DNA from: Isoetes taiwanensis
Taxonomy: Eukaryota; Streptophyta; Lycopodiopsida; Isoetales; Isoetaceae
Reading direction: 5' to 3'
DNA: 64,000 nucleotides
Assembly (NCBI GenBank): GCA_021234155.1
Contig: JAJEKV010000002.1
Span: forward strand, 32,663,645 to 32,727,644
Shown: positions 33,085 to 45,099 of the stretch, piece after piece
Position numbering within the stretch: the stretch's first letter is position 1
Layout of the letters: every line of letters starts with the position of its first letter
Position numbers and translations under genes: made by a program
Notes under the pieces: generated by a model
Databases searched by the model: none
Told to the model about the DNA's origin: nothing
What the model saw: only the letters and a program-made list of their open reading frames with translations

Positions 33085-33911
33085 AGAACAGAGCAAGTAC
33101 AGGCAATGGCACTTCAATATCATTCCCGAGGGCTTTGTTATTGGCACAAGAACCACAACGACTGAAGAGGGTATGGCAGGAGCACTGTCAGGGGTGGTTC
33201 GCAACGTGGTCTATAGACTACCAGCAGATTGTGGCTATGCCTGATGCCCAGGACAGGCTGCACACCTGAATGAGCGCTTATTGCCACCACTCTGTGGGAT
33301 GCAGCCACTCGTGCAAAGCCTAAAACAGAGCACTACCACACGCAAGTTAATCCAACACTGGAACATGGCCCACACCAATACTTGAAAGCGCATATATCTA
33401 TGAAGAAACGGAGAGCTATTGCCTCTGTGAGGATGGGGTCCCATCATCTCAGAATTGAAACAGGTCGTTGGACTACAGATGGAGGGCAGAGAATCCCCCG
33501 GCATGAGAGAATATGCCAGTGTTGCCACATGCGGACAGTAGAGGATGAACACCATGCTCTGCAAGAGTGTCCGGCATATACGCATATCCGAGCAACACAT
33601 GCTGATCTTAGATGCTCTGCGGCACCGTTGCATCAATTGCTGGCATCGCCAATGGTTGCACGGCTCGCATCCTACATTTTGCAAGTCTCTACCATCAGAG
33701 AATCCCTTACAGGACAAGGGATCTGAGAGCCTACTACCAGGGTTTTTCCTTCCATGTAGGGGTTTTTTCATCCCAGTAGTAGGGCCACATTGTATAGTAG
33801 CATTTGTCTTTTTGGTGTGGTTTTATCTGCTTTGTGTACTGCGTGTACCGTCTCATAGGTCAGTTTGGCCTCCGCGGACGTTAAAATATACTTCCTTCCT
33901 TCCTTCCTTCT
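33085..33911 (+). mobile_element. LINE family A, copy 4: C-terminus and 3' end, (TTCC)n tail
   Basis: This 5'-truncated copy retains only the last part of ORF2 and the 3' end. Around 33150-33230 a frame reads E-P-Q-R-L-K-R-V-W-Q-E-H, matching G-P-Q-R-L-K-A-C-W-K-E-K of copy 3. The frame 33382-33726 carries the zinc-binding motif C-Q-C-C-H-M plus E-C-P-A-Y. The 3' end GTCTCATAGG at 33850 leads after 41 bp into (TTCC)n at 33891-33911. A frameshift near 33270-33380 separates the pieces. The match to copy 3 fixes the true frame of both. Confidence 0.82.
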
Positions 33912-35640
33912 TAGCAATCTGTCAAACTAATTTTATTCCAGGTTTGATCATTAGCTTCACAAATTGATTCTTAAAAGGTCTAAGCTTCAGCTTTGTGACA
34001 ATCTTCCTGTCATGGATATCTTAGGCTTACAAACATTAGCATTCTTCTTCCTCCTTCTTCTTGTTGATACATTTTTTCTAACTCTGATGGCCAGATGAGT
34101 AGTTTGAATTCTTACGCATTAAAATATATGCTCTGAAGTTCTGTTACAATATTTATGTTAGTAGTCTCATATGGAAAATGTATGTGGTACAAACCGAAGT
34201 GCTGCTTTCATTATCTTGAAACCATTTAGTGTGAAAAGAAAAAATTCAAAAACTTTGTGAAGGTTAGTCATTCCACTACTTGAAGTGGGTGATTAAATGG
34301 CATATATATTACATCTTATTTCTTGCAAGGTCTATATAAGTTTTTTGAGTGACATTGCATTGGGCATTGGGACAAAAACAATTTGCATTTTACTTGAGAC
34401 ATAGACTATGGTTTAATTGTTTTGTGTATACGTAACAAAATTTATTCTTCCGGATGACCAAAGACTCCTTCCGGATGCTCATGGTGATCTGTGTTCTCTG
34501 CTTTTCTATGTTAGGTATGTGGTGGGTAGTGTTGCTCTAGTGGATATCTTCTCCACTGGGTTTTGAGCCCCCCATGTACTCTTTGTATTCTTTTGAGTAA
34601 TAAAGGTCCACGTTCATCAAAAAAAATTGTCCATCCAATATAGTATTAGCAACCTCTATTCCATAATCTCATGACTCTTCATCTGTTAGCTCAGGGTGAC
34701 TTCATCATCTAAGCTTTCTCGTGCAGGCAACTTTGAGATTGGCATTTCTTCTGCTCATCTTGAGCTTGGAAAAAAAATAGTGGCTAATATTAGCCAAATG
34801 GCAATTTTTGGACACAGCTAAACTACAAAGAAGAAAAATTTTGGAAAAAAGAAAAAAATCGCCAAAAAATCTCAAAGTTGACCTCCCTTACACCAAGGTT
34901 TAGCCAAACATAAGAAAGTAGGAAAGCAAAAATTCTTCCACTTTAGCCAAATGCTCAAAAGTTTTCTTATGCATTTAGGGATAGATTAACCATACTTTTT
35001 AATAGCTAATGTAAAATATGATACAATGTACAGAATTTAAAGGAATTTATCAGTTAAGATGTAGTCTGCATATATCTTGCTTTTATGTATGAATTTTAGC
35101 TCCATTGTCTACTTTACAATTTATCTTTACCACACAAATTGCTCTTTCTTCCATACAATTATCTTCTGATTTCACAATCTGCCTCTAAGTTTCTACACCC
35201 CCATTTCATTTTGTAGCACTGTCCTTTTTATATGGCCTAAATTCATGACCAACGACCAACCTCATTGGACTGACCGGCCTAGTTCTGACTAAGTGGTGAA
35301 CTGTCATTCTTCCTAATGCTCAAATGTGAACAATGCTTCTCAATTTTACTACCATAACTATAATGTCCTCAATCGAGCTTTTCTTTCAGCACTGGTTTAT
35401 CTGCTAAGATCAAAGCGAATTTGCTTGATTTTTTGTTGTGACTCCATTTGCTCTTGATAATGAGACATAGTAGGCAAGCCTTGAGATGTGCTGCAGACCT
35501 TTGGTGTGGCCCCTAGTTTGGCATTTATAGGATTTATCGTTTGATTAATATTGATATGCTAGTTTGTTTGATCATAAATGTGTGCATAATGCTTTGCTTT
35601 TTCTAAATTACTTAAAAAAACTTATAGCTATCTCTAATAT
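33912..35640. other. Anonymous sequence; possible short retroposed tail at 34440-34627
   Basis: There is no coding region. Near 34590-34627 AGTAATAAAGG followed by a short A run resembles a polyadenylated 3' end, so about 190 bp before it may be a truncated retroposon. The rest shows nothing. Confidence 0.35.
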
Positions 35641-36360
35641 ATAATTGTAATAAGGGAGGTAAGGGGCTAGCTTGAACATTTTAAAATTTCAATGGTCTAA
35701 AGACACGTGGCAACATAGAAATCCAAGCACGTGGAAAATAAGCTCCGGTTGATCTCGGTTGTTCTGGAAGGGTGATGAAACTTCTGGAAGGTAATTACGG
35801 ACGTCAAGAGGGCAGCTTGAATAAAGATTGTGTATGGCTAGGCATACCTCTAAATGTACACGTGTTAAGGCCCAAAAATTCTTGGAAGTGTTTAGAGATT
35901 CCTAGAAGTTGTTGGTGGAGTCCTCTGAAACAGTATCGAGTCCTCTAGATTGTTCTTGAGAAAGCTCTGGACCATTGTGGAAACTTCTCGATGTTCTTTC
36001 AGTTAGTATAAATGGAGGTGCAATCAAAAGTTGAGGCAAGGAAGAATCGAGAGTAACCTTTGAGTTCAATGTGACGGCCAGTTGTAGAAAGAGGTGAATG
36101 GATTACTGTGGGTTTTTGCCAGGCGGGCGCTTCAAAATTTGAAATACAAATGGCCCAAGGGATTACTATGGGGTTTTGCTAGATGGGCACTCCAAGAATC
36201 AAAGTACAAAGGGTCGAAGGAATTACTATGGGGTTTTCGTAGGTAGGCCCCTCAAGAATCGGAACTTCCCAAGTTGGCGCTTGAGGGCTCTCGGGGCTTG
36301 GAGAGCCGAGATAACCTGAGATACCCTGGTCGGATTCGGTGCAGCTGAAGTACTGTCAAC
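35640..36360 (+). other. LTR-like or promoter-like segment with TATA box and 60-bp repeat
   Basis: A good TATA box (TAGTATAAATGGAGG at about 36004-36018) lies in a segment without coding capacity and is followed 90 bp later by 2.7 copies of a 60-bp unit (36101-36262; units start GATTACT at 36101, 36161 and AATTACT at 36221). Such a promoter plus repeated leader could be part of a solo LTR, but I found neither paired copy nor ends. Confidence 0.3.
36101..36262 (+). repeat. 60-bp tandem repeat, about 2.7 copies
   Basis: Exact 60-bp spacing of the phrase ATTACTATGGGGTTTT; copies differ at a modest number of positions. Confidence 0.85.
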
Positions 36361-37834
36361 TAATCTATCGCTTATGATGAGGGTATATTAACTGCTTTGT
36401 TGTTTATGGTAGCAACTCTGTCTGTTGCGATCTAGATTAGCCTGATATTTCTTCAAACAAGGATTAAAATTGCGTGTCATGAAATTTTGCCCTGCTGAAT
36501 GTCTTGCATCTAAGGACTTTTCTTCTCGCTTAAAATCTTCCAGTTACCTTGGGTATGTTTTTACGTACAGTATATTGCTTTTAACCTCTCTGCATCTTGT
36601 CAATGAAGATGAAGCCTCAAATCCATTTCTTCATCCATGTGAAGTCTGATGGCCTGATGCAAAACAGGAAAAGTCCAACCCGATTACCAAAGCAGAGATG
36701 AAGATTATTTTTATGCTTGCTTCATCTAATTATCCATGCTTATGGAGGTTCTTAAATTTGAGGTAAAAACAGTGGCATTCAAGCTGGTGAAATCATTGCG
36801 TGTGCATTGCATAAATAAAGCTTTTTTTGTTTCTTTGCATCCCATCAGATTGCATGATGGATGATCTCGATCAATCTGCATCTTTTCCAAAAACAGAACA
36901 GTACCCTCTCTATTCTATTCTATTCTATTCTAGAGGCCGTTCGACATCTAATATCTCTACAGGCAAACATCATCATAAATACAACCCACCACAACGCAGT
37001 TGAATCAGCTGGATTGCTTGATGGTCGCAAGTGTTACAACTTCATAATCAAGTATATGCCATGGCAGTTATGTGCATGTATCCCTAGTACTGACAAATTC
37101 CATTATTTTATCACATTCTTGCAAGGTATTGTATAACCAGCTAAATATTCACGATACGACTATGCATGTTCTATGCAGGGAGTTTCTTTTTGGGTTGCCC
37201 CTAGGGGGGCAAATCCTTGTTTGTATGGGGTTGTGGCATATCCTGAGTATATGCTGGAATATACTCAGAATATGTTGATGACTGCTCCAAACTGATTGTA
37301 TCCTGTAAACTCTCAGTCGTTTGCGTTCTAAATCTAGGATGGTCCAACCGGTTAACCAAAGATGGCGAGCATTTAAGTCGGCTCAGCCGTAGCCGACTTC
37401 TTCCTTGGTCTTTAAGCGCACAAAGGCCGCCTGCACTCACGGGTTCACGGGTTCTTGTCGGACTTCTAGGAATTTTTGCAAACTGTTTTCGGCGGGGGGT
37501 GACCACTGGGCAGAAATCCGCTCTCCTCCAAATGGCCATGGCCTGGCAGATCAGCCCTGATTCGACATGGCAGATAACCATTAGCAGCAAATCTTCCAAT
37601 CCCTCCTTCTTTTGATTTTCCAGGTCCAGTCTTCACACAGAGGGGTGAAGACCTAGCTTGGCATGATTAGGCTCGATTCTACTCCTTCCTCGTCTCTATT
37701 TTGTTCTTTACAGGTTAAGCTTCAAGCCCAAGGGGGTTTTCTGTGGAGAACAGGCCGAAATCGTAACTGGCTTAGGGTAAGATCTGGGTTTTTCGCAGGC
37801 TCAATCTTCCAAGCATAGGCAATTTCCTGACAAA
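36361..37834. other. Anonymous sequence
   Basis: No recognised gene. A minus-strand frame at 37201-37599 (132 codons) has no familiar motif and low confidence. Confidence 0.45.
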
Positions 37835-39010
37835 TGTGACGCTCCCAGACCATATAGGACGCTCGGCCGTATATATACGGGGACTTTCCCCTCCCATGGC
37901 AACCATCTCACCATGAGCAGGGCCCTCCGTCTAACTCGGGCCATCTATGGAGAGATGCTCGAGTGAAGCACACAGAGGGGTCATTCGGCCCACGCCTTCA
38001 ATGGGACTCCTATGTCGCGGAAGCGTGAATACAAGGTTAGCATACAGCATAATCATATCATAAACACCACCACGAAGGGCGGCACATCCATCCAACTGGT
38101 AACAACGAATAAGATGCATCTAATACTAGAGAAAACACCCCAGGCCCATGGTTCTACCCGGCTCGGACTCGGTGAGGATCGATCGACGGCGGCTAGGTCT
38201 CAAGAGGTCGCCAGACCGAATCTTGGCATGGCGTTGGGCGGCATAGAACATCGGCTAGGGCTGTCCACTCCATCCGCCCCTCCCCTGCACACTTTGCGAT
38301 GAGTCGAATCATGCTATGGCATCACTATATAGCCCTGAGACGCAGACTCAAGGTATCACCCCCGAGCCTACTCCAAGGTTCATGGCGCCCTGGGTCCGAT
38401 GAGGCAGGTCGGGGAAGTGTCCCCTTCCGGGATCACGGTGGTTAAATGGGTGAGCTAGAGATCGTGCGCATCACACCCCCGTGATCCATCCATACCCGAC
38501 TTACTCACCCTAAATCTACTCAAAGTACGGGGTGCCCCATACGGGTCACACCTCCGCACGCACCAGTGGAGTGTCGGACCCATACCCCCGCCCTCTACGC
38601 GGACCGGCCATCGGCCTAGCCCATTTGTAGAAGTCCCAGGAGCCTTGTATGTTCGTGCAAGACCCCACCCCCACTTCACCACTGCGTCCCTTCTCTGGTG
38701 CTAAGCCATTCCATAGCATCCACTACTCGATGGTCTCTTGTGCACAGGCCGCTTTAATTGGGAATTAAAGGAGCTACTAGGAGCATAGTAAAGCATATGG
38801 CACAGAGGTCTCTACCCCCCTCTAATCCCTTCTTTATGGAAGTTTAACAGAGCTACTTACCTAAACATATCCATCCATCCATAATAACATAATCCATAAT
38901 TGAAGTGTAAATCCTAAATATCAAAGAAGAGAACAACCAAAGAAGACTCAAAGAACTTAACTGAAGCACTAGCCTTAAAGATATCAACTAGATTATCTAC
39001 TAACCCGAGT
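37835..39010 (-). mobile_element. Probable solo LTR of a chromodomain Ty3/gypsy family
   Basis: The segment starts TGTGACG at 37835, like the LTR at 54951, and shares with it two blocks in the same order and orientation: GCGGAAGCGT...CATAAT (38017 versus 55127) and CCACTCCATCCGCCC followed by TGCACACTTTGCGA (about 38266 versus 55342). No gag or pol lies beside it. The right end is uncertain because I do not see the expected CACATTCTCCCC; similarity fades near 39010. Strand is inferred from the partner LTR. Confidence 0.6.
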
Positions 39011-39640
39011 TCCAGCTTGATCCATTGTCATGAGGCGCCTCCATCTCTCAGAATCTGGGTGTTCAGCAACCACACACTGACCCCAATTTTTGGACCACAG
39101 TTGTTTTTTACTTGTACGGAAGTGTTGTTTTATGCCAAAAACAACACCAAAATGGTCCCAAAAGTCCACGTGGCCCGTTTATCCGGATTTGCACAAAGAG
39201 ACAGTGGTTTTTTGGCAGAAAATTCCACGCGTAGAAAAAATTAACATAGTTTTTGTGAATTTTTGTCAACGTGTACTTTTTTCCTTCGATGTTGTTTTTT
39301 GTGGAACCATGCGTTGTTTGTCTTTAAAATCGCACGCATAGGTTTTAATTTTACTACACCTGAAAAATTAAATTACAACACTAGAAATAAAGGACTACAA
39401 AGAAAAGAACACGTAGGAAATAGAAATATGATGTTTTCAACTATTCTTTTCCTCAATAACGACCATCGTCGTTTCAAGTGTTTTTTTTTTGCAAAATTAA
39501 AAAATCACGCATGGCCTTTTTTTTTTTTAATTTATAAAACACTACATATGTTATTGAAATTTAGCTATTGTTTTTCCTAAAATAAGGACATGTAAAAAGT
39601 AATATTATAACATGTAAAAAACGTAAATTTCTAATGTGGT
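39011..39640. other. Anonymous sequence; part resembles 50130-50185 inverted
   Basis: A stretch near 39058-39105 (GTGTTCAGCAAC...GACCCCAATTTTTGGACCAC) resembles, in opposite orientation, the segment near 50143-50192. No coding capacity is seen in either. Confidence 0.35.
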
Positions 39641-40040
39641 TATTTAACTAATGAGATATTGACACGTGGCATACTTTTTAAATAATAAAACATTATTCTA
39701 GCTAATCAAATATGGACACATGGCATACTTTTTAAATAATAAAGCATTATTACTACATTAGGAAAAATAAAGTATTGTTTATAATATATCTTCTAACAAA
39801 TCAAATGTTGACACGTGGCACACAAAAAAAAAAAAAAAAATTATTATAGACCACAATTTAAAAGTTAATATATTATGATTTAAAAGCTAATATGCATTTT
39901 AGCAAATAGAATATTAACACGTGGCATACTTTCAAAATTAAAATGCACCATTACAACGATAGAAAAAAACACATTTCTAATATATCTCCTATCCTAGCTA
40001 TCCTAGCTAATGATATATTAACACGTGGCATACATTGTTT
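39640..40040 (+). repeat. Degenerate repeat around ACACGTGGCATACTT
   Basis: The phrase GACACGTGGCATACTTTTTAA or a close variant occurs about five times (near 39660, 39715, 39810, 39917 and 40020), each preceded by A/T-rich text with AATNAAATATT. Irregular spacing of roughly 55-105 bp. Each unit carries a CACGTG G-box core. Non-coding. Confidence 0.65.
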
Positions 40041-42385
40041 AAGAAGAAATAAATGTGCGGCTCCGTTTATTAAACATTGGTTATTGCAAAAGCGCAGTTT
40101 ATTAAACATTGGTTATTGCAGGTTGCAAGAATAGGCCACTAAAACTACAGAAATCATGAAGGCTGATTTTAGAACAACTCAGATCCATGTTATTGATTCA
40201 TCAAAGATAAACAAATGGCTACAAATGATTCATCAAAGATAAACAAGAATATTTAATAATAGAATGGCAGAACAGCTTGTTTGGGCTCTTGAAGACCCTT
40301 TACCTATATAATTTTGCCACAAGAAAACCCTTGCTTTCTTTTTCCAGATTTAACAAGCTTCATAATAGAGATCCATCTGCTATAATAGATTGGGCACATA
40401 CCATCATCATATTTTCGTCTGCTACTACCTTATCTGAAATCTTATCTGAAATGTGTTTGCTTCATCGAAGCTTCTATCATTGCCTTGAAACCTAGTTTCA
40501 AAATATTATCCCAACTGCACATCCGGAGAGGGTTTTTATTGCCATAGCACAGAATGTATGCAGATTTTCGGCTTCCATATGCAGATCCAGAAAATTTATA
40601 TGTTTGATAACTAAAGCCACAGGCCATATTTGAAGCCACTGCCATTCGTCACAATAGAACAAATTGACCATCTGCCAAGAAAAATTCGGCCATGCCAAGT
40701 TAGAACAATTATTTTTGTATCAGATTGTTGTTAGATGAGTTTTTCGGCCAAACCTGGTCATAGAAAGATCTTGCAAGCCAGGATCCGATCTGTCTTGGCT
40801 CTTTTAGGGCGGCTGTTCAGGCGCCACAACGACTATCACAATCCCTATTTCAAATAAATAGCAAGATCTTGTGATTGATTTGAAACAAAAAAAATCAAAA
40901 GCAACAAGAAAGGTAGAATCTGAGGAAGAGCTACCAGATGCTACGGCCATAGCTGGAGAAAAGTCCCGGCGCCCCGCCACTACGATTCTTTGGAAGCGCC
41001 ATCGCCATAGCCATGCGGCCATAGCCGTCTGAAGTCCGGTGAAGCGCCATCGCCATAGCCATCGCGAAGGCCGATCGTGTTTCTTCAAAATTGTAGTCGC
41101 AGAGGCAAAAACTAGGTAAAAGGGGCACAAAAGCACAAAACTTAGGCGGGAAAATTACAAGGGTTAAATGTGCCTTTACTCTAAGCCAATAAGATTAAAG
41201 GAGAGGGATCAAGATCTGTGACGTTGATCTCGGTTGCCTTTAATCTCGACCATTAATTATCAGAGCCAATAAAATCATAGGATGTGGATCAAGATCCTTG
41301 CCGTTCATCTTTACCGTTGAATAAATGACAAATTACTATGCATGTATAAAAATAAGTTGTTTTTCATCCTAAGGAAAATATAGCCCCCCTATTAGTATTT
41401 TTATTTTATTTTTTTCCTAGACATTCTAACTCCAACTCTCCATTTAGCTATAATGTACTTGCAATTCAAATGTTTTCGCACCGGAATGGCCATGTCGTCA
41501 TGGGCATTCCCATGCTTACACTCTCAAGGGATGAAAATAATCGCCCCCTGGTTTTGGTGATTACATCGCATGGTATTCCTTTCGTGCCATTTTTTTTGCT
41601 CAAATCTTTGAGCATGAATATCTCGGATCGATTGAGCTCGGGTTGGTTGGGATGACTTGTATGAGGGTCGTAATAAGATGGATTAGAGGAGGTCATCCAT
41701 GCAAACCAAAACCCTTTCGAGTGCCTATGGATTCATTCAGAGGGTAAGAAATTTCCCTCAAAATCGCGAATTACCGTGTTTTCTTGCATAGTTTGGGCAA
41801 ATGATTCCATCTATTTAATTTCTTAATTGGTGATTCATTTGGAAGGAATACCATCTTGAAAGAATCATCAAAACTAGGGTGCGATTATTTTCACCCATTT
41901 TCAATAGTTGAATTCCATCCACAAGGAGTTAAGAATCCCCAATTGCCCTATCCCTTAGGACTTCGAGTTTCTTAAGTCATGTAATGGAACGAAATTCCAT
42001 TTCCCCTGTTTTGATTCACATGGACGACTCGTGAAGGGAGTTGTTAAATTTCTTGAGTTGTTGAATTTTGTGAGTCCAAATTGAGAGCTTCTAACTCTGT
42101 AACACTTGAACAAACTAGGAGGAAAGGAAATGAATATGAGAAGGTTATATGCATGTCCAATAATAATACGGCCATATATAATACAAGGTAAACTTGTGGG
42201 CCATGATATGATCAATCCTTGGTCCTTTGTACTTCTAAAACGATTCTCCAGGATAACCCTTGAAACATTGTTTATAAAGTCAGGCCTACAAACCCATAGG
42301 AAATAAATGCTAGAGGTATAATGGGATCTTGATGTCGTTACACTTGCAATACAAGCAAAAGAGCATGGAAAAGATGATGTGACCC
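40041..42385. other. Anonymous sequence
   Basis: No recognised gene. A 22-bp phrase (GAAGCGCCATCGCCATAGCC and two more bases) occurs twice, near 40995 and 41041. Short frames on both strands have no known motif. Confidence 0.45.
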
Positions 42386-42392
42386 TCCAATT

Positions 42393-42511
42393 GGTGACAT
42401 GGCATGCTAAGTAAGCAAGGTCAAGTTTTGACTAGGCCACTAATGAAACGATGTACATCTTTGGTTTTTCGTGGGGTGACGTTGGCAAATTTGGGTGACA
42501 TGGCACGTAGG
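42393..42511 (+). repeat. Flanking module M, copy 1
   Basis: A 120-130 bp segment starting GGTGACATGGCATG and containing TCAAGTTTTGACTAGGCCA and CATCTTTGGT, found again at 44163 (same orientation) and at 47774 (inverted). It adjoins the start of the first 19-bp array. Confidence 0.85.
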
Positions 42512-44160
42512 CTCCAACATGCCAAGGTGGCCCAAACATGCCACCTAGGCTCAAATATGCCACCTTGGCTCTAACACGCCAAGGTGGCTCAACCATGCCA
42601 CGTGGCATCCAACATGCCAATATGGCTCAAACATGCCATTTAGGATCCAACATGCCAAGCTGGCTCAAACATGCCACCTAGGCTCCACACATGGTTGGGC
42701 TCCAACATGCCAAGGTGGCTCAACCATGCCACGTGGGCTCCAATGTGCCAAGGTGGCTCAAACACGCCTAGGTGGCATGTTTGAGCTACCTTGGCATGTT
42801 TGGGCCTAGGTGGCATGTTGGAGCCTAAGTGAGCCTGCATGGCATGTTTGAGCCTAGGTGGCATGTTTGAGCCACCTAGGTATGTTGGAGCCTAGGTGGC
42901 ATGTTGGAGCCCACGTGGCATATTTGAGCCACCTTGGCAAGTTGGAGCATAGGTGGCATGTTGGAGCCCGCATGGCATGTTTGAGCACGTTGGAGCCTAG
43001 GTGGCATGTTTGAGCCATTTTGTCACGTTGGAGCCTAGGTGGCATGTTTGAGCCACCTTGGCATGTTTGAGCCTAGGTGGCATGTTTGAGCCTAGGTGGC
43101 ATGTTGGAGCCACCTTGGCATGTGGTAGCCACCTTGGCATGTTTGAGCTTAGGTGGCATGTTTGAGCCACCTTGGCATGTTGGAGCCCACATGGCATGTT
43201 GGAGCCCGTGTGGCATGTTTGAGCCACCTTGGCATGTTTGAGCACGTTGGAGCCTAGGTGGCATGTTGGAGCCACCTTGGCATGTTGGAGCCTAGGTGGC
43301 ATGTTGGAGCCTACGTGGCATGTTGAAGCCTTGGTGGCATGTTGGAGCCTAGGTGGCATATTTGAGCTACCTTGGCATGCTTGAGCCTAGGTGGCACGTT
43401 GGAGCCAACTTGGCATGTTGGAGCCCATGTGGCATGTTGGAGCTCACGTGGCATGTTGGGCCCGGTGGCATGTTGAAGCCTAGGTGGCATGCTAGGTGGC
43501 ATGTTGGAGCCCCCGTGGCATCTTTGGGCGTAGGTGGCATGTTGGAGCCTAGGTGGCATGTTGGAGCCACCTTGGCATGTTGGAGCCTAGGTGGCATGTT
43601 GGAGCCACCTTGACATGTTGGAGCCTAGGTGGCATGTTAGAGCTCACGTGGCATGTTGGAGCCCAGGTGGCATGCTAGGTCGCATGTTGGAGCCCATGTG
43701 GCATGTTGGGCGTGGGTGGCATGTTGGAGCCTAGGCATGTGGGAGCTCACGTGGCATATTGGAGCCCAGGTGGCATGTTGGAGTCTAGGTGGCATGTTGG
43801 AGCCTAGGTGGCATGCTAGGTGGCATGTTGGAGCCTAGGTGGCACGTTGGAGCCAACTTGGCATGTTAGAGCCTATGTGGCATGTTGGAGCTCACGTGGC
43901 ATGTTGGAGCCCAGGTGGCATGTTGGAGCCTAGGTGGCATGCTAGGTGGCATGTTGGAGCCCACGTGGCATGCTGGAGCGTAGGTGGCATGTTGGAGCCT
44001 AGGTGGCATGTTGGAGCCACCTTGGCATGTTGGAGCCAAGCTCAAACATGTCAATGTGGCTCCATATGCCACGTAGGCTCCAACATGCCACCTAGGTTCC
44101 AATGCAAAAGGTGGCTCGGGCATGCCACCTAGGCTCAAGCATGCCACCTAGGCACTTTCA
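42512..44160. repeat. 19-bp tandem array, left (about 1.65 kb)
   Basis: The array is built from a 19-bp unit GGCATGTTKGAGCC plus five variable bases (most often TAGGT, ACCTT or CACGT). Units read leftward from 42512 to about 42768, rightward to about 44037, and leftward again to 44160. The switch points are small palindromes (around CCTAGG at 42768 and GAGCCAAGCTC at 44037). Neighbouring TAGGT- and ACCTT-type units make AGGTGGC...GCCACCT hairpins. All frames stay open over long distances because the unit lacks stops; those frames are not genes. Confidence 0.95.
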
Positions 44161-44162
44161 AG

Positions 44163-44293
44163 TGGTGACATGGCATGTCAAGTAAGCAAGGCCAAGTTTT
44201 GACTAGGCCAAAAATGAAAAGATGTCCATCTTTGGTCTTTTCATTGGGTGATGTTGGCAAATTTTGGGTGACATGGCTAGATGGTGGTGACGT
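44163..44293 (+). repeat. Flanking module M, copy 2
   Basis: Direct copy of 42393-42511 and inverted copy of 47645-47774. With the latter it brackets the 3.35-kb core. Confidence 0.9.
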
Positions 44294-44746
44294 GACTAGG
44301 ACTTTATGCAAGAAATATGATAACCTTTGAAATTTTTGTAGAGGAGTTTGGCAAGGGATAGAATAGAAGGATCTTGGAGAACTCACAAGCCCCTTTCCGG
44401 TGAAGGGGAGGCGGATCATCATGTTGCTGTGGGGGATTCGACCCCATCTCCCGGGCATGGTCCCCGGAGCATACATGCAGAACTCCATGCAAAGTTTTCC
44501 GGATGTGTGAGGTCTTGACGCTGAGATGTAAACCCCATCAAACCCTAGGGTTTGATAGGCATGATCCGGACGCGTGGAATATTCGCGTCTTTGGATTACC
44601 CTCATGGCACCGGGAGACAGAGGGCATACCTTAGGAGACTCCCCTTCACTCCATGCAAAGGGGTCGACCCCATCTCGGGGCATGGTGTGAGTAGAACTCC
44701 ATGCAAAGTTTCGGATGTGTGAGTCTCCGTCTTGGCATTTCGAGAT

Positions 44747-44784
44747 GTAAACCCTAGCAAACCCTAGGGTTTGATAGGGTTTAC
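44747..44784. repeat. 38-bp telomere-like palindrome, copy 1
   Basis: GTAAACCCTA, GC, AAACCCTAGGGTTT, GA, TAGGGTTTAC: a near-perfect palindrome made of plant-telomere-type heptamers AAACCCT facing TAGGGTT head to head. A shorter, broken version is at about 44528-44556. Confidence 0.9.
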
Positions 44785-45061
44785 ATTCGGGATCTCTCAG
44801 ATGACCCCGAGGGGCCGGATCCGGACGTGGAATACCGTCTTTGGATTACCCTCATGGCACCGGGAGGCGAGCCAAATTTCCGGTGCGGCATACCTTCGGA
44901 GACTCCCCTTCACAAGCCCCTTTCCGGTGAAGGGGAGTCTGAAAAAGCATCTTCGCTTGTGGGGATTTGACCATCATCTCGGGCATGGTCCCCGAGCATA
45001 CTGAGAGAACTCCATGCAAAGTTTCGGATGTGTTAGTCTCCGCGTCTTGACGCTTCGAGAT

Positions 45062-45099
45062 GTAAACCCTAGCAAACCCTAGGGTTTGATAGGGTTTAC
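45062..45099. repeat. 38-bp telomere-like palindrome, copy 2
   Basis: Identical in layout to 44747-44784 and embedded in the same surrounding block (CGAGAT before, ATTCGGGATC after). Confidence 0.9.

Noticed and set aside
37201-37599. Minus-strand 132-codon frame
   Set aside because: No recognised domain, no splice or promoter context, composition typical of chance frames.
44747-45099. Interstitial telomere array
   Set aside because: Only two heptamer pairs per site arranged as a palindrome, not a run of tandem telomere repeats.
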